Shown piece after piece: positions 25,166-34,312 of a stretch of DNA of 64,000 nt. The notes below the pieces were generated by a model that saw nothing but the letters and a program-made list of their open reading frames with translations, made no database searches and was not told the origin of the DNA. Position numbers and translations under genes: made by a program. Source of the DNA: Nitratiruptor sp. YY08-10 (GTDB taxonomy: Bacteria; Campylobacterota; Campylobacteria; Campylobacterales; Nitratiruptoraceae); the NCBI RefSeq assembly GCF_016629565.1, contig NZ_AP023057.1:310001-374000 (forward strand). Direction: 5' to 3'. The stretch's first letter is position 1; the number at the start of each line of letters is the position of its first letter.

Positions 25166-25804
25166 ATGCTTGTAGCCCCAAGTATCTTGAGTGCCGATTT
25201 TGGAATTTTGGCTAAAGAGGTGATCGATATTTGCGAAGCTGGTGCGGATCTTGTCCATGTGGATGTTATGGACGGCCATTTTGTGCCAAATATGACGATC
25301 GGACCGGTTGTTGCCAAAGCAGTTGCCGCAGTGGCTACGAAGCCTTTGGATGTGCATCTGATGGTGGAAGACAACAGCTTTTTTATCGATCTTTTTGCCT
25401 CGCTGAAGCCAAAATTTATTTCGTTTCATTACGAAAGTGAACAGCATCATCATAGAGCTGCGCAAAAAATAAGAGATTATGGTATCTCTCCTGCAATTGT
25501 CATCAATCCAGCAACTCCGGTTAATGTGCTTGAAGAGATCATCAAATATGTAGATATGGTACTTTTGATGAGTGTCAATCCGGGTTTTGGAGGGCAGAAG
25601 TTTATCCCAATTTTTGACAAAATCAAACAGACGAAAGAACTGATTGAAAAGCATAATCCTTCGTGTCTTATCGAAGTGGATGGAGGAGTGAGCGATAAAA
25701 ACATCCATGAGCTGAAAGCCGCCGGTGTTGATGTAGCGGTTGCTGGAAGTTATGTCTTTGGACACAAGGACTATGCACAGGCAATAGCGAGTCTCAAGGT
25801 ATGA
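25166..25804 (+). CDS. rpe: Ribulose-phosphate 3-epimerase
   Basis: A 212-residue TIM-barrel enzyme interconverting ribulose 5-phosphate and xylulose 5-phosphate. Motifs: LVAPSILSADFGILA, VDVMDGHFVPNMTIG with metal-binding His and Asp, LDVHLMVED, MSVNPGFGGQKFIP and EVDGGVSDKNI. AAAGGATATGA is close to the ATG. TrpF follows at once, so a sugar phosphate and a tryptophan gene share this transcript. Confidence 0.96.
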   Translation: MLVAPSILSADFGILAKEVIDICEAGADLVHVDVMDGHFVPNMTIGPVVAKAVAAVATKPLDVHLMVEDNSFFIDLFASLKPKFISFHYESEQHHHRAAQKIRDYGISPAIVINPATPVNVLEEIIKYVDMVLLMSVNPGFGGQKFIPIFDKIKQTKELIEKHNPSCLIEVDGGVSDKNIHELKAAGVDVAVAGSYVFGHKDYAQAIASLKV

Positions 25805-25805
25805 T

Positions 25806-26396
25806 GTGCGAGTAAAGATCTGCGGTATTACAAATTTTGAAGATGCACTTGTTGCGATAGAAGCCGGTGCAGATGCTTTAGGATTTGTCTTTTATGAGAA
25901 GTCTCCCCGCTACATTCATCCCCAAGAGGCAAAAACAATCAGCAAAAAGCTTCCTCCTTTTGTAGAACGGGTCGGACTGTTTGTTTACGAAGAACCTGCA
26001 AAAATCGATGAAATCTGCTCATATTGCAATATGAGTCTTGCCCAGATCCATTTTGACGTGGAAGAGTCTTTTTTTGAACAGCTTCAAACAAAAACGTTGC
26101 CAGTAGTCCGGGCAAAAAGTGCTGAAGATATCTTAAAATTTTCCGATCGCTACAGGCTGGTAGATGCGTATGTACCGGAGTTTGGAGGAGCCGGCCGAAG
26201 AGTGGCACTGGAGTGGTTCGAAAATATAGACTGCTCAAAAATCGTTTTGGCAGGAGGTCTTAGTCCAAAGAACGTTTTGGAAGTGAAACGGTACGGTTTT
26301 TACGGTGTAGACGTAAGTAGTGGAGTAGAGACTCGAAAGGGAAAAAAAGATCCCCAAAAAGTTCGAGAGTTTATCCAAAAGGCAAAGTTTGAATAA
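25806..26396 (+). CDS. trpF: Phosphoribosylanthranilate isomerase
   Basis: A 196-residue TIM-barrel enzyme for the third step of tryptophan synthesis. It begins VKICGITNFEDA with the catalytic Cys, followed by GADALGFVFYEKSPRYI, the catalytic Asp in the LVDAYVPEFGGAGR region and LAGGLSPKNV. The start is GTG 25806, one base after the rpe stop. No other trp genes are near. The end overlaps the next gene by eight bases. Confidence 0.95.
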   Translation: MRVKICGITNFEDALVAIEAGADALGFVFYEKSPRYIHPQEAKTISKKLPPFVERVGLFVYEEPAKIDEICSYCNMSLAQIHFDVEESFFEQLQTKTLPVVRAKSAEDILKFSDRYRLVDAYVPEFGGAGRRVALEWFENIDCSKIVLAGGLSPKNVLEVKRYGFYGVDVSSGVETRKGKKDPQKVREFIQKAKFE

Positions 26397-27219
26397 ACTG
26401 GAAAAACTGGCTTTCAAATTGACCAAAAAACCGATGCAAAAAGAGCAGTTTTTTGGGCTTTTGCAAAATCTTTTTGGCTTGTTTGAAGATCCTCAAATTA
26501 TTTATGAAACACTCAAAGCCAGAGGATTCCCTTTGGATGAAAAAGAGAATACAATTTTTTTGAAAACAGCGGTAACGCCATACCAAGAGCAGGAGTTTGT
26601 CGTTGTCGATATCGAGACAAATGGAAGCAAACCGGAATTTGCCCAAGTGATTGAGATAGGAGCCATCAAATTCAAAGGCGATACAATTATTGATCGCTTT
26701 GAAAGTTTTATCTATGCCGAGGATGTCCCTGAGTACATCAGTAAATTAACCGGTATTATACAAACAGATTTAGAGAATGCGCCTTCTCAAAAAGAGGTTT
26801 TGCTGGCTTTTAAAGAGTTTTTACACGATGCGGTTTTTGTTGCTCATAATGTACGCTTTGATTACAACTTTATTTCCAGCAAACTGGAACAGCTTGGTTT
26901 TGAAAAGTTGGCCAATAGAAAGCTTTGCTCCATTGATCTGGCGAGAAAAACGATTCAAAGTGAACGCTATGGTCTGGAGTTTTTAAATGAGAGTTTGGGG
27001 ATCAATACTGCTGTAAGCCATCGCGCATATGCCGATGCATTAACAGCATATAAGATTTTGCAGATGTCTTTTGAAAAATTGCCAAATGATGTGAAAACCA
27101 CAGAGGATTTGATCAAATTTAGCAAAAGTGCGAAACGGAAAAAAACAAAAAAGACTACAAAAGCTTCTGAATCAGCTTTGCCCCCAAAAGATCTCCCCAG
27201 TTGTTCACAGCAGTCCTGA
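26389..27219 (+). CDS. DnaQ-like 3'-5' exonuclease (DEDDh)
   Basis: A 276-residue protein with an N-terminal extension of about 65 residues, then an exonuclease domain: DIETNGS (Asp and Glu of ExoI, about residue 74), AHNVRFDYNF (ExoII) and SHRAYADA (ExoIIIepsilon His-x4-Asp). It is like DNA polymerase III epsilon or a stand-alone proofreading enzyme; Campylobacterota often carry this form. The start is TTG 26389 inside the trpF end. The last 20 or so residues are a Lys/Thr-rich tail, and the final 65 bases overlap the opposite-strand symporter gene. Confidence 0.85.
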   Translation: MNKLEKLAFKLTKKPMQKEQFFGLLQNLFGLFEDPQIIYETLKARGFPLDEKENTIFLKTAVTPYQEQEFVVVDIETNGSKPEFAQVIEIGAIKFKGDTIIDRFESFIYAEDVPEYISKLTGIIQTDLENAPSQKEVLLAFKEFLHDAVFVAHNVRFDYNFISSKLEQLGFEKLANRKLCSIDLARKTIQSERYGLEFLNESLGINTAVSHRAYADALTAYKILQMSFEKLPNDVKTTEDLIKFSKSAKRKKTKKTTKASESALPPKDLPSCSQQS

Positions 27220-28351
27220 ACATATCCAAAAACCGATCAACGGTAATGATAAGTGCTATAGCTTCAACAGGGAGTCCTACGCTGTCAAGGACCATCGTCA
27301 TCATAATGAGTCCTGCTCCCGGTATTCCAGCCGCACCTATAGAAGCAAATGTGACTGTTACAAATATAGTTATTTGCTGAACAAGACTTAATTCCACTCC
27401 GCTGATATTTGCAATAAACAGTACTGCAATCGATTCGTACAAAGCGGTACCGTCCATATTGATGGTTGCTCCAAGAGGCAGAACGAACCCGGCTACTTTT
27501 TTACTGACTCCTCCTTTTTCCTCGGCAACTTCAAGACTTACAGGCAGTGTTGCAGAACTTGATGCGGTGGAAAAGGCGATCAATGGGGCTTCTTTTATCT
27601 GAAGAAAATAGTGATATGAGTTAAATCTTCCAACGAAATATCCAATGGATGGAAGGGTGATAAGAGCATGCAGCATAAGAGCAAGAAGGACCGTCAATAC
27701 ATAGCTGTATAACTCAAAAATCGGCTCCAATCCATTTTTGGCTACTGTTGCAGCAATGAGGAAAAAAACGCCAATCGGTGTTAAAGCGATAACCCATTTT
27801 GCAAGAACCATCATCGCATCATTAACACTATCAAAGAAGTTGTAGAGCACTGTTCGTTTGTGTGATTCGATGAAGAGAGTAGCGATAGCAAAAAGGATCG
27901 TAAAAAAGATAATGGGTAAAATTGCCCCTTTGCTTAAAGCTTCAAAGATATTGGCCGGAATAAAGGAGAGCAAAAAGTCCGATAGTGAAAGCTCTTTTTT
28001 TTCAATCGTTACATTTTGCGGGATTTGCAAGAGATGTTCGCCGGCACCCGGATTGATGAGATGAAAGATCATGATTCCAAGTAGCACTGCGAGGGCCGTT
28101 GTGCTCAGATAATACAAAAAGGCTTTTAAGCCAATGGATTTGAGTTCCTCTTTGCCACTTAATGATGCGATAGCGATAAATATAGAAGCAAATACCAAAG
28201 GAATGATAAGCATTTTTAAAAGTTTAAGATAGATTTGGCCAACTACTTTGAGTTCAGTAGAGAGTGCGGGAAAAAAGTAGCCAAAGGCAATTCCCGCTCC
28301 AATAGCTATAAGCGTGAGGTTTTCTACGCTCAAAAGCTTTTTATGAGCCAT
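27155..28351 (-). CDS. Dicarboxylate/amino acid:cation symporter (DctA/GltP family)
   Basis: A 398-residue polytopic inner-membrane carrier. The family marks are the Ser-rich reentrant loop STASSSATLPVS (about 260-271), LPLGATINMDGTALYE (about 291-306) with the substrate and sodium site, and a late helix with IPGAG and DRFLDMFRTAVNNWGD, including the Asp and Arg/Asn that bind acidic substrates. It probably takes up C4-dicarboxylates or glutamate/aspartate with sodium or protons. The start lies inside the end of the deformylase-like gene (22-base overlap), so translation may be coupled to it. The 3' end overlaps the convergent exonuclease gene. Confidence 0.92.
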   Translation of the reverse strand: MAHKKLLSVENLTLIAIGAGIAFGYFFPALSTELKVVGQIYLKLLKMLIIPLVFASIFIAIASLSGKEELKSIGLKAFLYYLSTTALAVLLGIMIFHLINPGAGEHLLQIPQNVTIEKKELSLSDFLLSFIPANIFEALSKGAILPIIFFTILFAIATLFIESHKRTVLYNFFDSVNDAMMVLAKWVIALTPIGVFFLIAATVAKNGLEPIFELYSYVLTVLLALMLHALITLPSIGYFVGRFNSYHYFLQIKEAPLIAFSTASSSATLPVSLEVAEEKGGVSKKVAGFVLPLGATINMDGTALYESIAVLFIANISGVELSLVQQITIFVTVTFASIGAAGIPGAGLIMMTMVLDSVGLPVEAIALIITVDRFLDMFRTAVNNWGDLLGAKLIQKLL

Positions 28352-29124
28352 GAGCCTCCATAAAGAGCTGCTATTATTGCCATATAAAGAGCACTTGTTC
28401 CTATAATATTTGCATTTTGACAGGAAGTACAGTTTTTATATTTTTTGGTTTCATATCGAGCATAGATTGCATAAAAAATAAGCCAAGCAAATTCCAATAG
28501 AAAAAGAGGCGTATTGTATGTTAGAACAAATCGAGCAAAATTTACGAATATGGCAAGGAGAAGCAAGAAGAAATGACCCACCAAGAAGAGACGAAGGGCT
28601 GTTAAAATTCTGTCTTTGATGAAATAGGTAGGACAAGTGTCACCGTAGCTTCCGTACTCTTTGAAAAACTTTTTCTGCTCTTTTTTTGAGAGCTTATCAA
28701 ACAGATATCCACCAAATACCATATCGATCTTTCGCTGAAGCAGAACTGCTTCATCATCTTTGGCAATATAAAATTTTTGGTTGCCTTGAAGATCTTCATA
28801 CATGATCTTTATAACAGGATAGCGATTGACGGTCACTTCTATGTTTGGTAAACTCTCATCACTTTCCGTTGAAGCAAAATATTGTCCCTCTTTCCCATAG
28901 ATCGTGGGATTGATCATCACTTCATAGTTGCCATCCTTCTTTTTCAAAACGATGATGCGTAGAGGTACACCGATTTGGATAGCGGCAAGTGCCTGGAGGT
29001 TGTTCTCTTCAATTGTCTTTTTAATCTCTTCGACGATTTCATTGATTTTTGGATCTTTAAAGTCTCGGACAAAACCTGAAATTTGTAATAATGTATGATC
29101 AGGATAGGTCAGAATCTTTGCCAT
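28330..29124 (-). CDS. Peptide deformylase-like protein lacking metal ligands, fused to a membrane domain
   Basis: A 264-residue protein. Residues 1-155 follow the peptide deformylase fold: MAKILTYPDHTLLQ start, NNLQALAAIQIG at the GxGLAAxQ site, an ESDESLP stretch at the EGCLS site, and QRKIDMVFGGYLFDKLS at the HExDH site. The Cys and both His ligands and the catalytic Glu are replaced (Arg131, Lys132 and Met135 at the last motif), so it cannot bind iron or deformylate as known enzymes do. Residues about 171-200, 205-223 and 240-260 are hydrophobic helices, and a Cys pair (NCTSC, 232-236) lies between the last two. I know no standard family with this fusion. A binding or regulatory role is possible. 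Confidence 0.75.
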   Translation of the reverse strand: MAKILTYPDHTLLQISGFVRDFKDPKINEIVEEIKKTIEENNLQALAAIQIGVPLRIIVLKKKDGNYEVMINPTIYGKEGQYFASTESDESLPNIEVTVNRYPVIKIMYEDLQGNQKFYIAKDDEAVLLQRKIDMVFGGYLFDKLSKKEQKKFFKEYGSYGDTCPTYFIKDRILTALRLFLVGHFFLLLLAIFVNFARFVLTYNTPLFLLEFAWLIFYAIYARYETKKYKNCTSCQNANIIGTSALYMAIIAALYGGSWLIKSF

Positions 29125-29142
29125 TGAGTTCCTTTGAGGTAT

Positions 29143-29160
29143 AAGGGGGCAAAGCCCCTT
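29143..29160 (-). terminator. GC-rich hairpin between the SQR unit and the deformylase-like gene
   Basis: AAGGGG pairs with CCCCTT (29143-29148 and 29155-29160) around a short loop. It follows the stop of the 58-residue gene by three bases on the minus strand. The T-run is poor in that direction, so it may only partly stop transcription. Confidence 0.5.
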
Positions 29161-29163
29161 GTT

Positions 29164-29340
29164 TTAGTGGTGAGATTTAGAAACGACTGCCAACATTTTG
29201 AGGTTGATGATGATAAATCGGATAAACTGCCAGATTTTGCATGTTCTTAGGAATCGCTGAAAAGGTCCTGGAATCATAGTTCCGTACGTTTTATCATCAT
29301 ATGGTGTAATGTTCTTTTGTATATCTTTGTAATCTGCCAT
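29164..29340 (-). CDS. 58-residue protein downstream of SQR, possible membrane anchor
   Basis: Reading the minus strand from ATG 29340 gives 58 residues: a polar N-terminus (MADYKDIQKNITPYDDKTYG), PGPFQRFLRTCK, and a hydrophobic helix (about WQFIRFIIINLKMLAVV) with basic residues at its edge. The ribosome site AAAAAGGAGCAAC is strong and the gene starts 15 bases after the SQR stop, followed by a hairpin, so it belongs to the SQR transcript. I do not recognise the family. An amphipathic or membrane-bound companion of the flavoprotein is a reasonable guess. Confidence 0.75.
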   Translation of the reverse strand: MADYKDIQKNITPYDDKTYGTMIPGPFQRFLRTCKIWQFIRFIIINLKMLAVVSKSHH

Positions 29341-29355
29341 TGTTGCTCCTTTTTC

Positions 29356-30831
29356 TTATTCAGGGATGAGTGTCCATCCTGGTTTGAGTTGCGCTTTCCA
29401 CATAAACATGTAGTGCAAGATATGCTTGATCCAGTGACCTGCAAGACCAATCTCACCAAAAGTGTATTCTGGATCTCGTCCGGTTCCTGGGAATCTGTCA
29501 TAATCTGGTACAACTGGATAAACTGTCAATGCTACGGCTGAACCATTCCAGATACTTTTACCAGTTGAAGCCACACATGCTGCACCCATTTCTGCCATAG
29601 AAGCGTGATGACCTTTCTCTTTTACTTCTTCTAGGCTGTATTTTCCTTCGATCACATCACACACTGTTCGTGCGACAGTTTTACCGATGATTCCTGAAGG
29701 CATACCGGTTCTTGGAGGTGCCGGAGTGATTGGTGTACCGTTGACAGATTTTGCCGGTTTAGAAATTGGGTGAGGAGGTGCAAATGCGATACCTACTGCA
29801 AATATATTTGCATAATCTGGGTTTTGATAATATTTTGGCCAGTCGCTAGCTTTCCACTCTTCAAAAGGTTTCGGAGTGTAGTCTGCATCTACTTTCATAA
29901 AACCGTTTGGAGCGAAAACTTTATCTGTAATGTCATTACCAGCTTTATCATATGCTTTAAGACCTACACCGCTAAATGGAGGAATGAGCATTGCAAAATC
30001 AAATGTCTCTTCGCCTTCTGTTCCATCAAGAAGTTCGTACTGGAGTTTTCCTTTTTGTACTTCTTTGACGTGAGCTCCTGTGATCCAGTCAACACCACGT
30101 TCCGCAAAGAGTGATTCAGCCAATACTTTAGAGCTTACAATATGGCCACCCCATTTGATATGAAGACCTGCAACTCCGAAGTCACCAAGGAACTGCTCAT
30201 TTGAGATCCATTTGATTTCCGCTTTATCTCGAACACCTGCTTCTCTGAGTTCATGCTCGATGTTGAAGATATACTCAAACGCCGCCCCTTGACAGGTACA
30301 CATACCATGACCTGTACCGATGAGGAATTTTACTTTTTCCCCTTTTTTCATGCGTTCAATTGCATTTTGAAAATGGTTGTTTGCTTCAGCAGCATGTTGA
30401 TAAGTACATACTGAAAGTGAGTTTCCTTCGTCTGGTCCAAGTCCAGGAGTCGCAGCAAAGTTGAGTTTTGGACCTGTAGCATTGATGAGATAGTCATACT
30501 CTACCTCTTCAGTCTGGCCTTTTTTGTTTGGATCAGTATATTCGATTGTAACAAATGGTCTATCGCTTCCCTCTTTTCCTTCTGGATGGATGGAAACAGC
30601 TTTTGCCTGTCGAAAGTCGATGCCAGCCTTCTTATATACAGGAGCCAATTCGAAAATAACATCCTCTGGCTTCATCTCACCGACACCGACCCAGATATTG
30701 GATGGAATCCAGTTCCATTTACTGTTCGGAGATACTACTACTACTTCATGTTTGTCGCCAAGCCAATGCTTTGCAAAAGTAGCAGCAGTATGTCCGGAGA
30801 CACCAGCACCTAATACAACGATTCTTGCCAT
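29356..30831 (-). CDS. sqr: Sulfide:quinone oxidoreductase-type flavoprotein
   Basis: A 491-residue FAD enzyme that likely oxidises sulfide and reduces quinone at the inner membrane. The dinucleotide loop GAGVSGHTAA is at residues 8-17, and the second conserved stretch is YDYLINATGPKLNF. Redox Cys candidates are in GMCTCQGAAFEY (about 173 and 175) and GAACVAST (about 436). The C-terminus has aromatic, amphipathic segments (HWIKHILHYMFMWKAQL) that would sit on the membrane. It is longer than the classic type I enzyme (about 430), and I cannot assign the SQR type with certainty. A flavocytochrome c-type sulfide dehydrogenase is less likely because no haem partner is adjacent. Confidence 0.83.
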   Translation of the reverse strand: MARIVVLGAGVSGHTAATFAKHWLGDKHEVVVVSPNSKWNWIPSNIWVGVGEMKPEDVIFELAPVYKKAGIDFRQAKAVSIHPEGKEGSDRPFVTIEYTDPNKKGQTEEVEYDYLINATGPKLNFAATPGLGPDEGNSLSVCTYQHAAEANNHFQNAIERMKKGEKVKFLIGTGHGMCTCQGAAFEYIFNIEHELREAGVRDKAEIKWISNEQFLGDFGVAGLHIKWGGHIVSSKVLAESLFAERGVDWITGAHVKEVQKGKLQYELLDGTEGEETFDFAMLIPPFSGVGLKAYDKAGNDITDKVFAPNGFMKVDADYTPKPFEEWKASDWPKYYQNPDYANIFAVGIAFAPPHPISKPAKSVNGTPITPAPPRTGMPSGIIGKTVARTVCDVIEGKYSLEEVKEKGHHASMAEMGAACVASTGKSIWNGSAVALTVYPVVPDYDRFPGTGRDPEYTFGEIGLAGHWIKHILHYMFMWKAQLKPGWTLIPE

Positions 30832-30863
30832 ATTTGCCCCTTTTTTGAATTTCGATACACATT

Positions 30864-30869
30864 ATTATA
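30864..30869 (-). promoter_or_regulatory. Putative -10 box for sqr
   Basis: The minus strand has TATAAT here, 33 bases before the sqr ATG, with TTTAAA and other AT-rich sequence upstream. It fits a housekeeping promoter for the two-gene sqr unit. Confidence 0.6.
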
Positions 30870-30965
30870 GGGCGATAGAGTTTAAAATAAAATTATAAGG
30901 AATATAAACTAATTTAATCGACTAAGTATGTGATGAGCAAAACTTATTTTTATAATAATATATGC

Positions 30966-31502
30966 TTATGATATTGAATTGATGTATTCATTTTTAAAAT
31001 GAACATACCGTTTTGCACTAGCGTAGAGTTCGCGAACCTCTTCTTCACTCAACTCTCGTACCACCTTTGCGGGACTTCCAAGTATGAGGCTTCTTGGTGG
31101 AAACTTTTTTCCTCCAGTCACCAAAGCTCCCGCTCCGACGATTGACTCTTTGCCGATGACAGCTCCATCCAAAATGGTAGCATTCATGCCAATCAAACAG
31201 GCATCTTCGATGGTACAGCCATGAAGCATCACACGATGGCCGATTGTAACATCGTTTCCTATAATAGTAGGGAATCCATCGCTCATGTCCGGTTTTTTAT
31301 AATGGGTAACATGGATCATGGTAAGGTCTTGAATATTGGTACGATCTCCTATTTTGATGTAGTGTACATCTCCTCGTATCACACATCCAAACCAGATAGA
31401 TACATCTTTGCCCATGGTAACGTTTCCAATAACCGTCGCATCAGGAGCGATCCATACACCTTCTTCTTTTTTTGGAAACCACTCTTTGTATCGTAAAAGC
31501 AT
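30966..31502 (-). CDS. Gamma-class carbonic anhydrase-like protein
   Basis: A 178-residue left-handed beta-helix protein of the gamma carbonic anhydrase/YrdA family. Hexapeptide turns run from about residue 15 to 130 (APDATVIGNVTMGKDVSIWFGCVIRGD, IGDRTNIQDLTMIHV), with metal His candidates in MIHVTH, IGHRVMLHG and neighbours, and a C-terminal helix that closes the trimer. The start is ATG 31502, which overlaps the ppk stop (tgATG) behind AAGGAGAG. Some members are active anhydrases and others bind other substrates, so activity is likely but not sure. Confidence 0.88.
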   Translation of the reverse strand: MLLRYKEWFPKKEEGVWIAPDATVIGNVTMGKDVSIWFGCVIRGDVHYIKIGDRTNIQDLTMIHVTHYKKPDMSDGFPTIIGNDVTIGHRVMLHGCTIEDACLIGMNATILDGAVIGKESIVGAGALVTGGKKFPPRSLILGSPAKVVRELSEEEVRELYASAKRYVHFKNEYINSIS

Positions 31503-33598
31503 CAACTCTCCTTCAATAATCTTCTAGCCAGTCTTTTGGCTTTGGAGGTGCTGTTCTTTTGATGTGTAGAGTGAAGTAGCTTTGCATACTCTTCCATAAG
31601 CCGTTGCGAATCGATAGGCGGTTTGTTTGGTTCAGGCGTTTTTTTGATATAGTTGCCATCAGATTGTAAGATTCTGGCTTTGACATTGTCTTTGAGTTGA
31701 ATATTGAGTATCTCGATGAGCCTTTCGGCGATATCTTGATCAAAAATAGGACTCATCAGCTCAATCCTTCTTTCCAAATTTCTTGGCATCCAGTCTGCGC
31801 TTGAGATAAAAACTTGCGGTTTTGCATGCCTAAAATAGAATATTCTGGCGTGTTCGAGATATTTGCCGACGATGGAGATGACCTGGATATTTTCGCTGAT
31901 TCCTTCTATTCCTGGCCGAAGGCAGCAGATACCTCGCACGATAAGATCGATTTTTGTCCCGGCCATACTCGCTTTGTATAAAGCGACGATGATATCGGGA
32001 TCGACCAAAGAGTTCATTTTGGCAACGATATGACCTTCTTGTCCTCTCTTCGCTTCCTCTTCTATCATCTGCAGTAGTTTTGGTTTGATCTGATACGGAG
32101 ACATATACAATGTACTCAGTTTTGTCTTTTTGCTAAATCCTGTGAGAAAATGGAAAAATTTTGTTGCATCATCTACGACCGCCTTTTGAGCAGTAAAAAG
32201 ACTCACATCGGTGTAAATTTTAGCTGTTTGGGGGTTGTAGTTTCCTGTTGCAAGATGCACATACTGTCTGAGTCTGTCTCCATCTTTCTTGATAACTTGT
32301 GCTATCTTTGCATGAACTTTAAATCCTGGAATCCCAAAGATTACATGTGCTCCGGCTTTTTCCAGTTCTCTGGCCCAGATGAGGTTGTTCTCTTCATCAA
32401 AACGCGCTTTGAGTTCCACCATAGCCGTTACCTGTTTGCCACTTTCGGCTGCATCGATGAGGGCTTTGACGATGGGAGAGTTTTTTCCAACGCGGTAGAG
32501 AGTCATTCGAATAGCCAAGACATTTGGATCTTTGCTTGCTTCGGATATGAACTTCACCACAGGATCAAAACTTTCATATGGATGATAAAGCATTACATCT
32601 TCATGATCAATAATGGAAAAGATGGGCTCTCCCGAATCCAATGGTGGCAAAATCTTAGGGGTATAGGGTTCAAAAAGCAGATGAGGGAAATTTTTGTTGC
32701 TGACAATTTCCCAAAGACCTGCAAGGTTGAGTGGAATGGAATATCGATAGATATCTTCTCCGTGGATATGAAGATGCTCGTTCAAAAATGCTACAAGATC
32801 TTCATCGGCATTTGCTCCAATTTCTAAGCGGACAATCTCTCCTTTTCTTCGAAGTTTCAGTCCTTCTTCCAATAGTTCCATAAAATCGTCCGCTTCCTCT
32901 TCTTCTATTTCGATATCTGCATTTCTGGTAACCCGAAAAGGTGTACTCGCTAGTGCGTTGTATCCCGGAAACAAAGAGTTGATATGGGCTTGTACGATTG
33001 ATTCGATGGGAATGTACGTTGCCTCACCGAGTTGTACAAAGCGGGGCAGAACCCGAGGGATACGGACAAGTCCGTATTTGATATCGTTTGGATTGTTTGC
33101 ATCAGCCAGTTTGAGTGCCAAAGCGAAACTGAGATTGTTCAGGTGGGGGAAAGGGTGGGTTGCATCTACAGCGATTGGTATGATAACCGGATAGAGATTG
33201 CTATAGAAAAATTTATCGATCTCTTTTTGCTCTTCACTGCTCAACGCACTGTAGTTTTTTAGATGCAGACCCTCTTTTTTCAGCGCATTGATAATTTCGT
33301 AAAAGGTATTTTCAAGAGACTTTTTTTCTGTATGCAAGTAGTTTCTAATAGCTTGAAGCTGTTCCAAAGGGGTCATTTTGTCCGGACCGGTCTCTAGTAT
33401 ACGGTATTTATAGAGTTTTTTAAGTCCAGCGACGCGAATCATGTAAAATTCATCCAGGTTTGTGCCGTAAATGGCAATAAATTTTAAACGCTCAAGAAGA
33501 GGATTGTTTGTATCTTGTGCTTCTTCGAGAACTCTGGTATTGAACTTGAGCCAGGAGAGCTCTCTGTTGATATAGAGCTTCGGATCTTTCAAATTCAT
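31502..33598 (-). CDS. ppk: Polyphosphate kinase
   Basis: A 698-residue enzyme that makes polyphosphate from ATP. All four PPK1 regions are visible: the N-terminal [19 protein letters not shown], the head domain, and two phospholipase-D-like catalytic domains with FKVHAKIA (autophosphorylated His, about residue 435) and [15 protein letters not shown], then [13 protein letters not shown]. It is divergent from the beta carbonic anhydrase gene and is followed by the gamma anhydrase gene without a gap. Confidence 0.97.
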   Translation of the reverse strand: MNLKDPKLYINRELSWLKFNTRVLEEAQDTNNPLLERLKFIAIYGTNLDEFYMIRVAGLKKLYKYRILETGPDKMTPLEQLQAIRNYLHTEKKSLENTFYEIINALKKEGLHLKNYSALSSEEQKEIDKFFYSNLYPVIIPIAVDATHPFPHLNNLSFALALKLADANNPNDIKYGLVRIPRVLPRFVQLGEATYIPIESIVQAHINSLFPGYNALASTPFRVTRNADIEIEEEEADDFMELLEEGLKLRRKGEIVRLEIGANADEDLVAFLNEHLHIHGEDIYRYSIPLNLAGLWEIVSNKNFPHLLFEPYTPKILPPLDSGEPIFSIIDHEDVMLYHPYESFDPVVKFISEASKDPNVLAIRMTLYRVGKNSPIVKALIDAAESGKQVTAMVELKARFDEENNLIWARELEKAGAHVIFGIPGFKVHAKIAQVIKKDGDRLRQYVHLATGNYNPQTAKIYTDVSLFTAQKAVVDDATKFFHFLTGFSKKTKLSTLYMSPYQIKPKLLQMIEEEAKRGQEGHIVAKMNSLVDPDIIVALYKASMAGTKIDLIVRGICCLRPGIEGISENIQVISIVGKYLEHARIFYFRHAKPQVFISSADWMPRNLERRIELMSPIFDQDIAERLIEILNIQLKDNVKARILQSDGNYIKKTPEPNKPPIDSQRLMEEYAKLLHSTHQKNSTSKAKRLARRLLKES

Positions 33599-33676
33599 GC
33601 AACCCCTTTTACATTTTTATAATATTTTAGTCCGATTTTATCAAAAAAAACGTAGAATTTTTGGAAAGGAGAGGAT

Positions 33677-34312
33677 ATGAAGATAGAAAAGTTGATAGAA
33701 AACTACAAAGAGTTTAAAAGAATTCATTTTAAAAAGTATGAAAATCTTTTCGAAGAGCTTGTGAAAAAAGGGCAGCAGCCAAAAACCTTTTTTATAGGTT
33801 GCAGCGATTCGCGAGTAGTTCCGGACCTTTTTACGGGTGCGAAACCGGGTGATCTTTTTATCTTTCGCAATGTGGGCAATTTCATCCCCCCGTTCAAACC
33901 GGATGCGGACTTTCATGGAACGGCTGCGGCTATCGAGTATGCGGTGAGTGTCCTGAATGTTCAAGATATTGTCGTGGTGGGACACAGTCACTGTGGAGCA
34001 TGCGCGAGCTTGTACCAAGAACTCCCGCAAAGCGAAGAGCTTATTCATACAAAAACATGGCTGCAACTTGGAAAACCGGCAAAAGAGACGGCCATTGCAG
34101 AAGTGGGAGAGGAAGATAAAGAGACTTTGTTACGAGCAACCGAACGGTTTAATGTGGTAGTACAACTGGCAAATTTGTTAACCTATCCTGCTATTTTAAG
34201 ACGTTTGGAGGAAGGGAGCCTATTTGTGCATGGCTGGTACTACAAAATAGAGAGCGGAGAGATAGAATATTTTGATGAAGAGGATGAAAGATTCAAGCCT
34301 ATAGCGCTTTGA
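33677..34312 (+). CDS. can: Beta-class carbonic anhydrase
   Basis: A 211-residue zinc enzyme interconverting CO2 and bicarbonate. The zinc ligands are Cys42 in GCSDSRV with its Asp/Arg pair, and His98 and Cys101 in [11 protein letters not shown]. The fold continues to the usual C-terminal strand [25 protein letters not shown] precedes the ATG. A TATAAT at 33618-33623 can serve as -10 box. It lies divergent from ppk and its end overlaps uvrB by 14 bases. Confidence 0.95.
   Translation: MKIEKLIENYKEFKRIHFKKYENLFEELVKKGQQPKTFFIGCSDSRVVPDLFTGAKPGDLFIFRNVGNFIPPFKPDADFHGTAAAIEYAVSVLNVQDIVVVGHSHCGACASLYQELPQSEELIHTKTWLQLGKPAKETAIAEVGEEDKETLLRATERFNVVVQLANLLTYPAILRRLEEGSLFVHGWYYKIESGEIEYFDEEDERFKPIAL

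Noticed and set aside
32150-32827. A 225-residue plus-strand frame inside ppk
   Set aside because: It is antisense to highly conserved ppk catalytic regions and has no coding features of its own.
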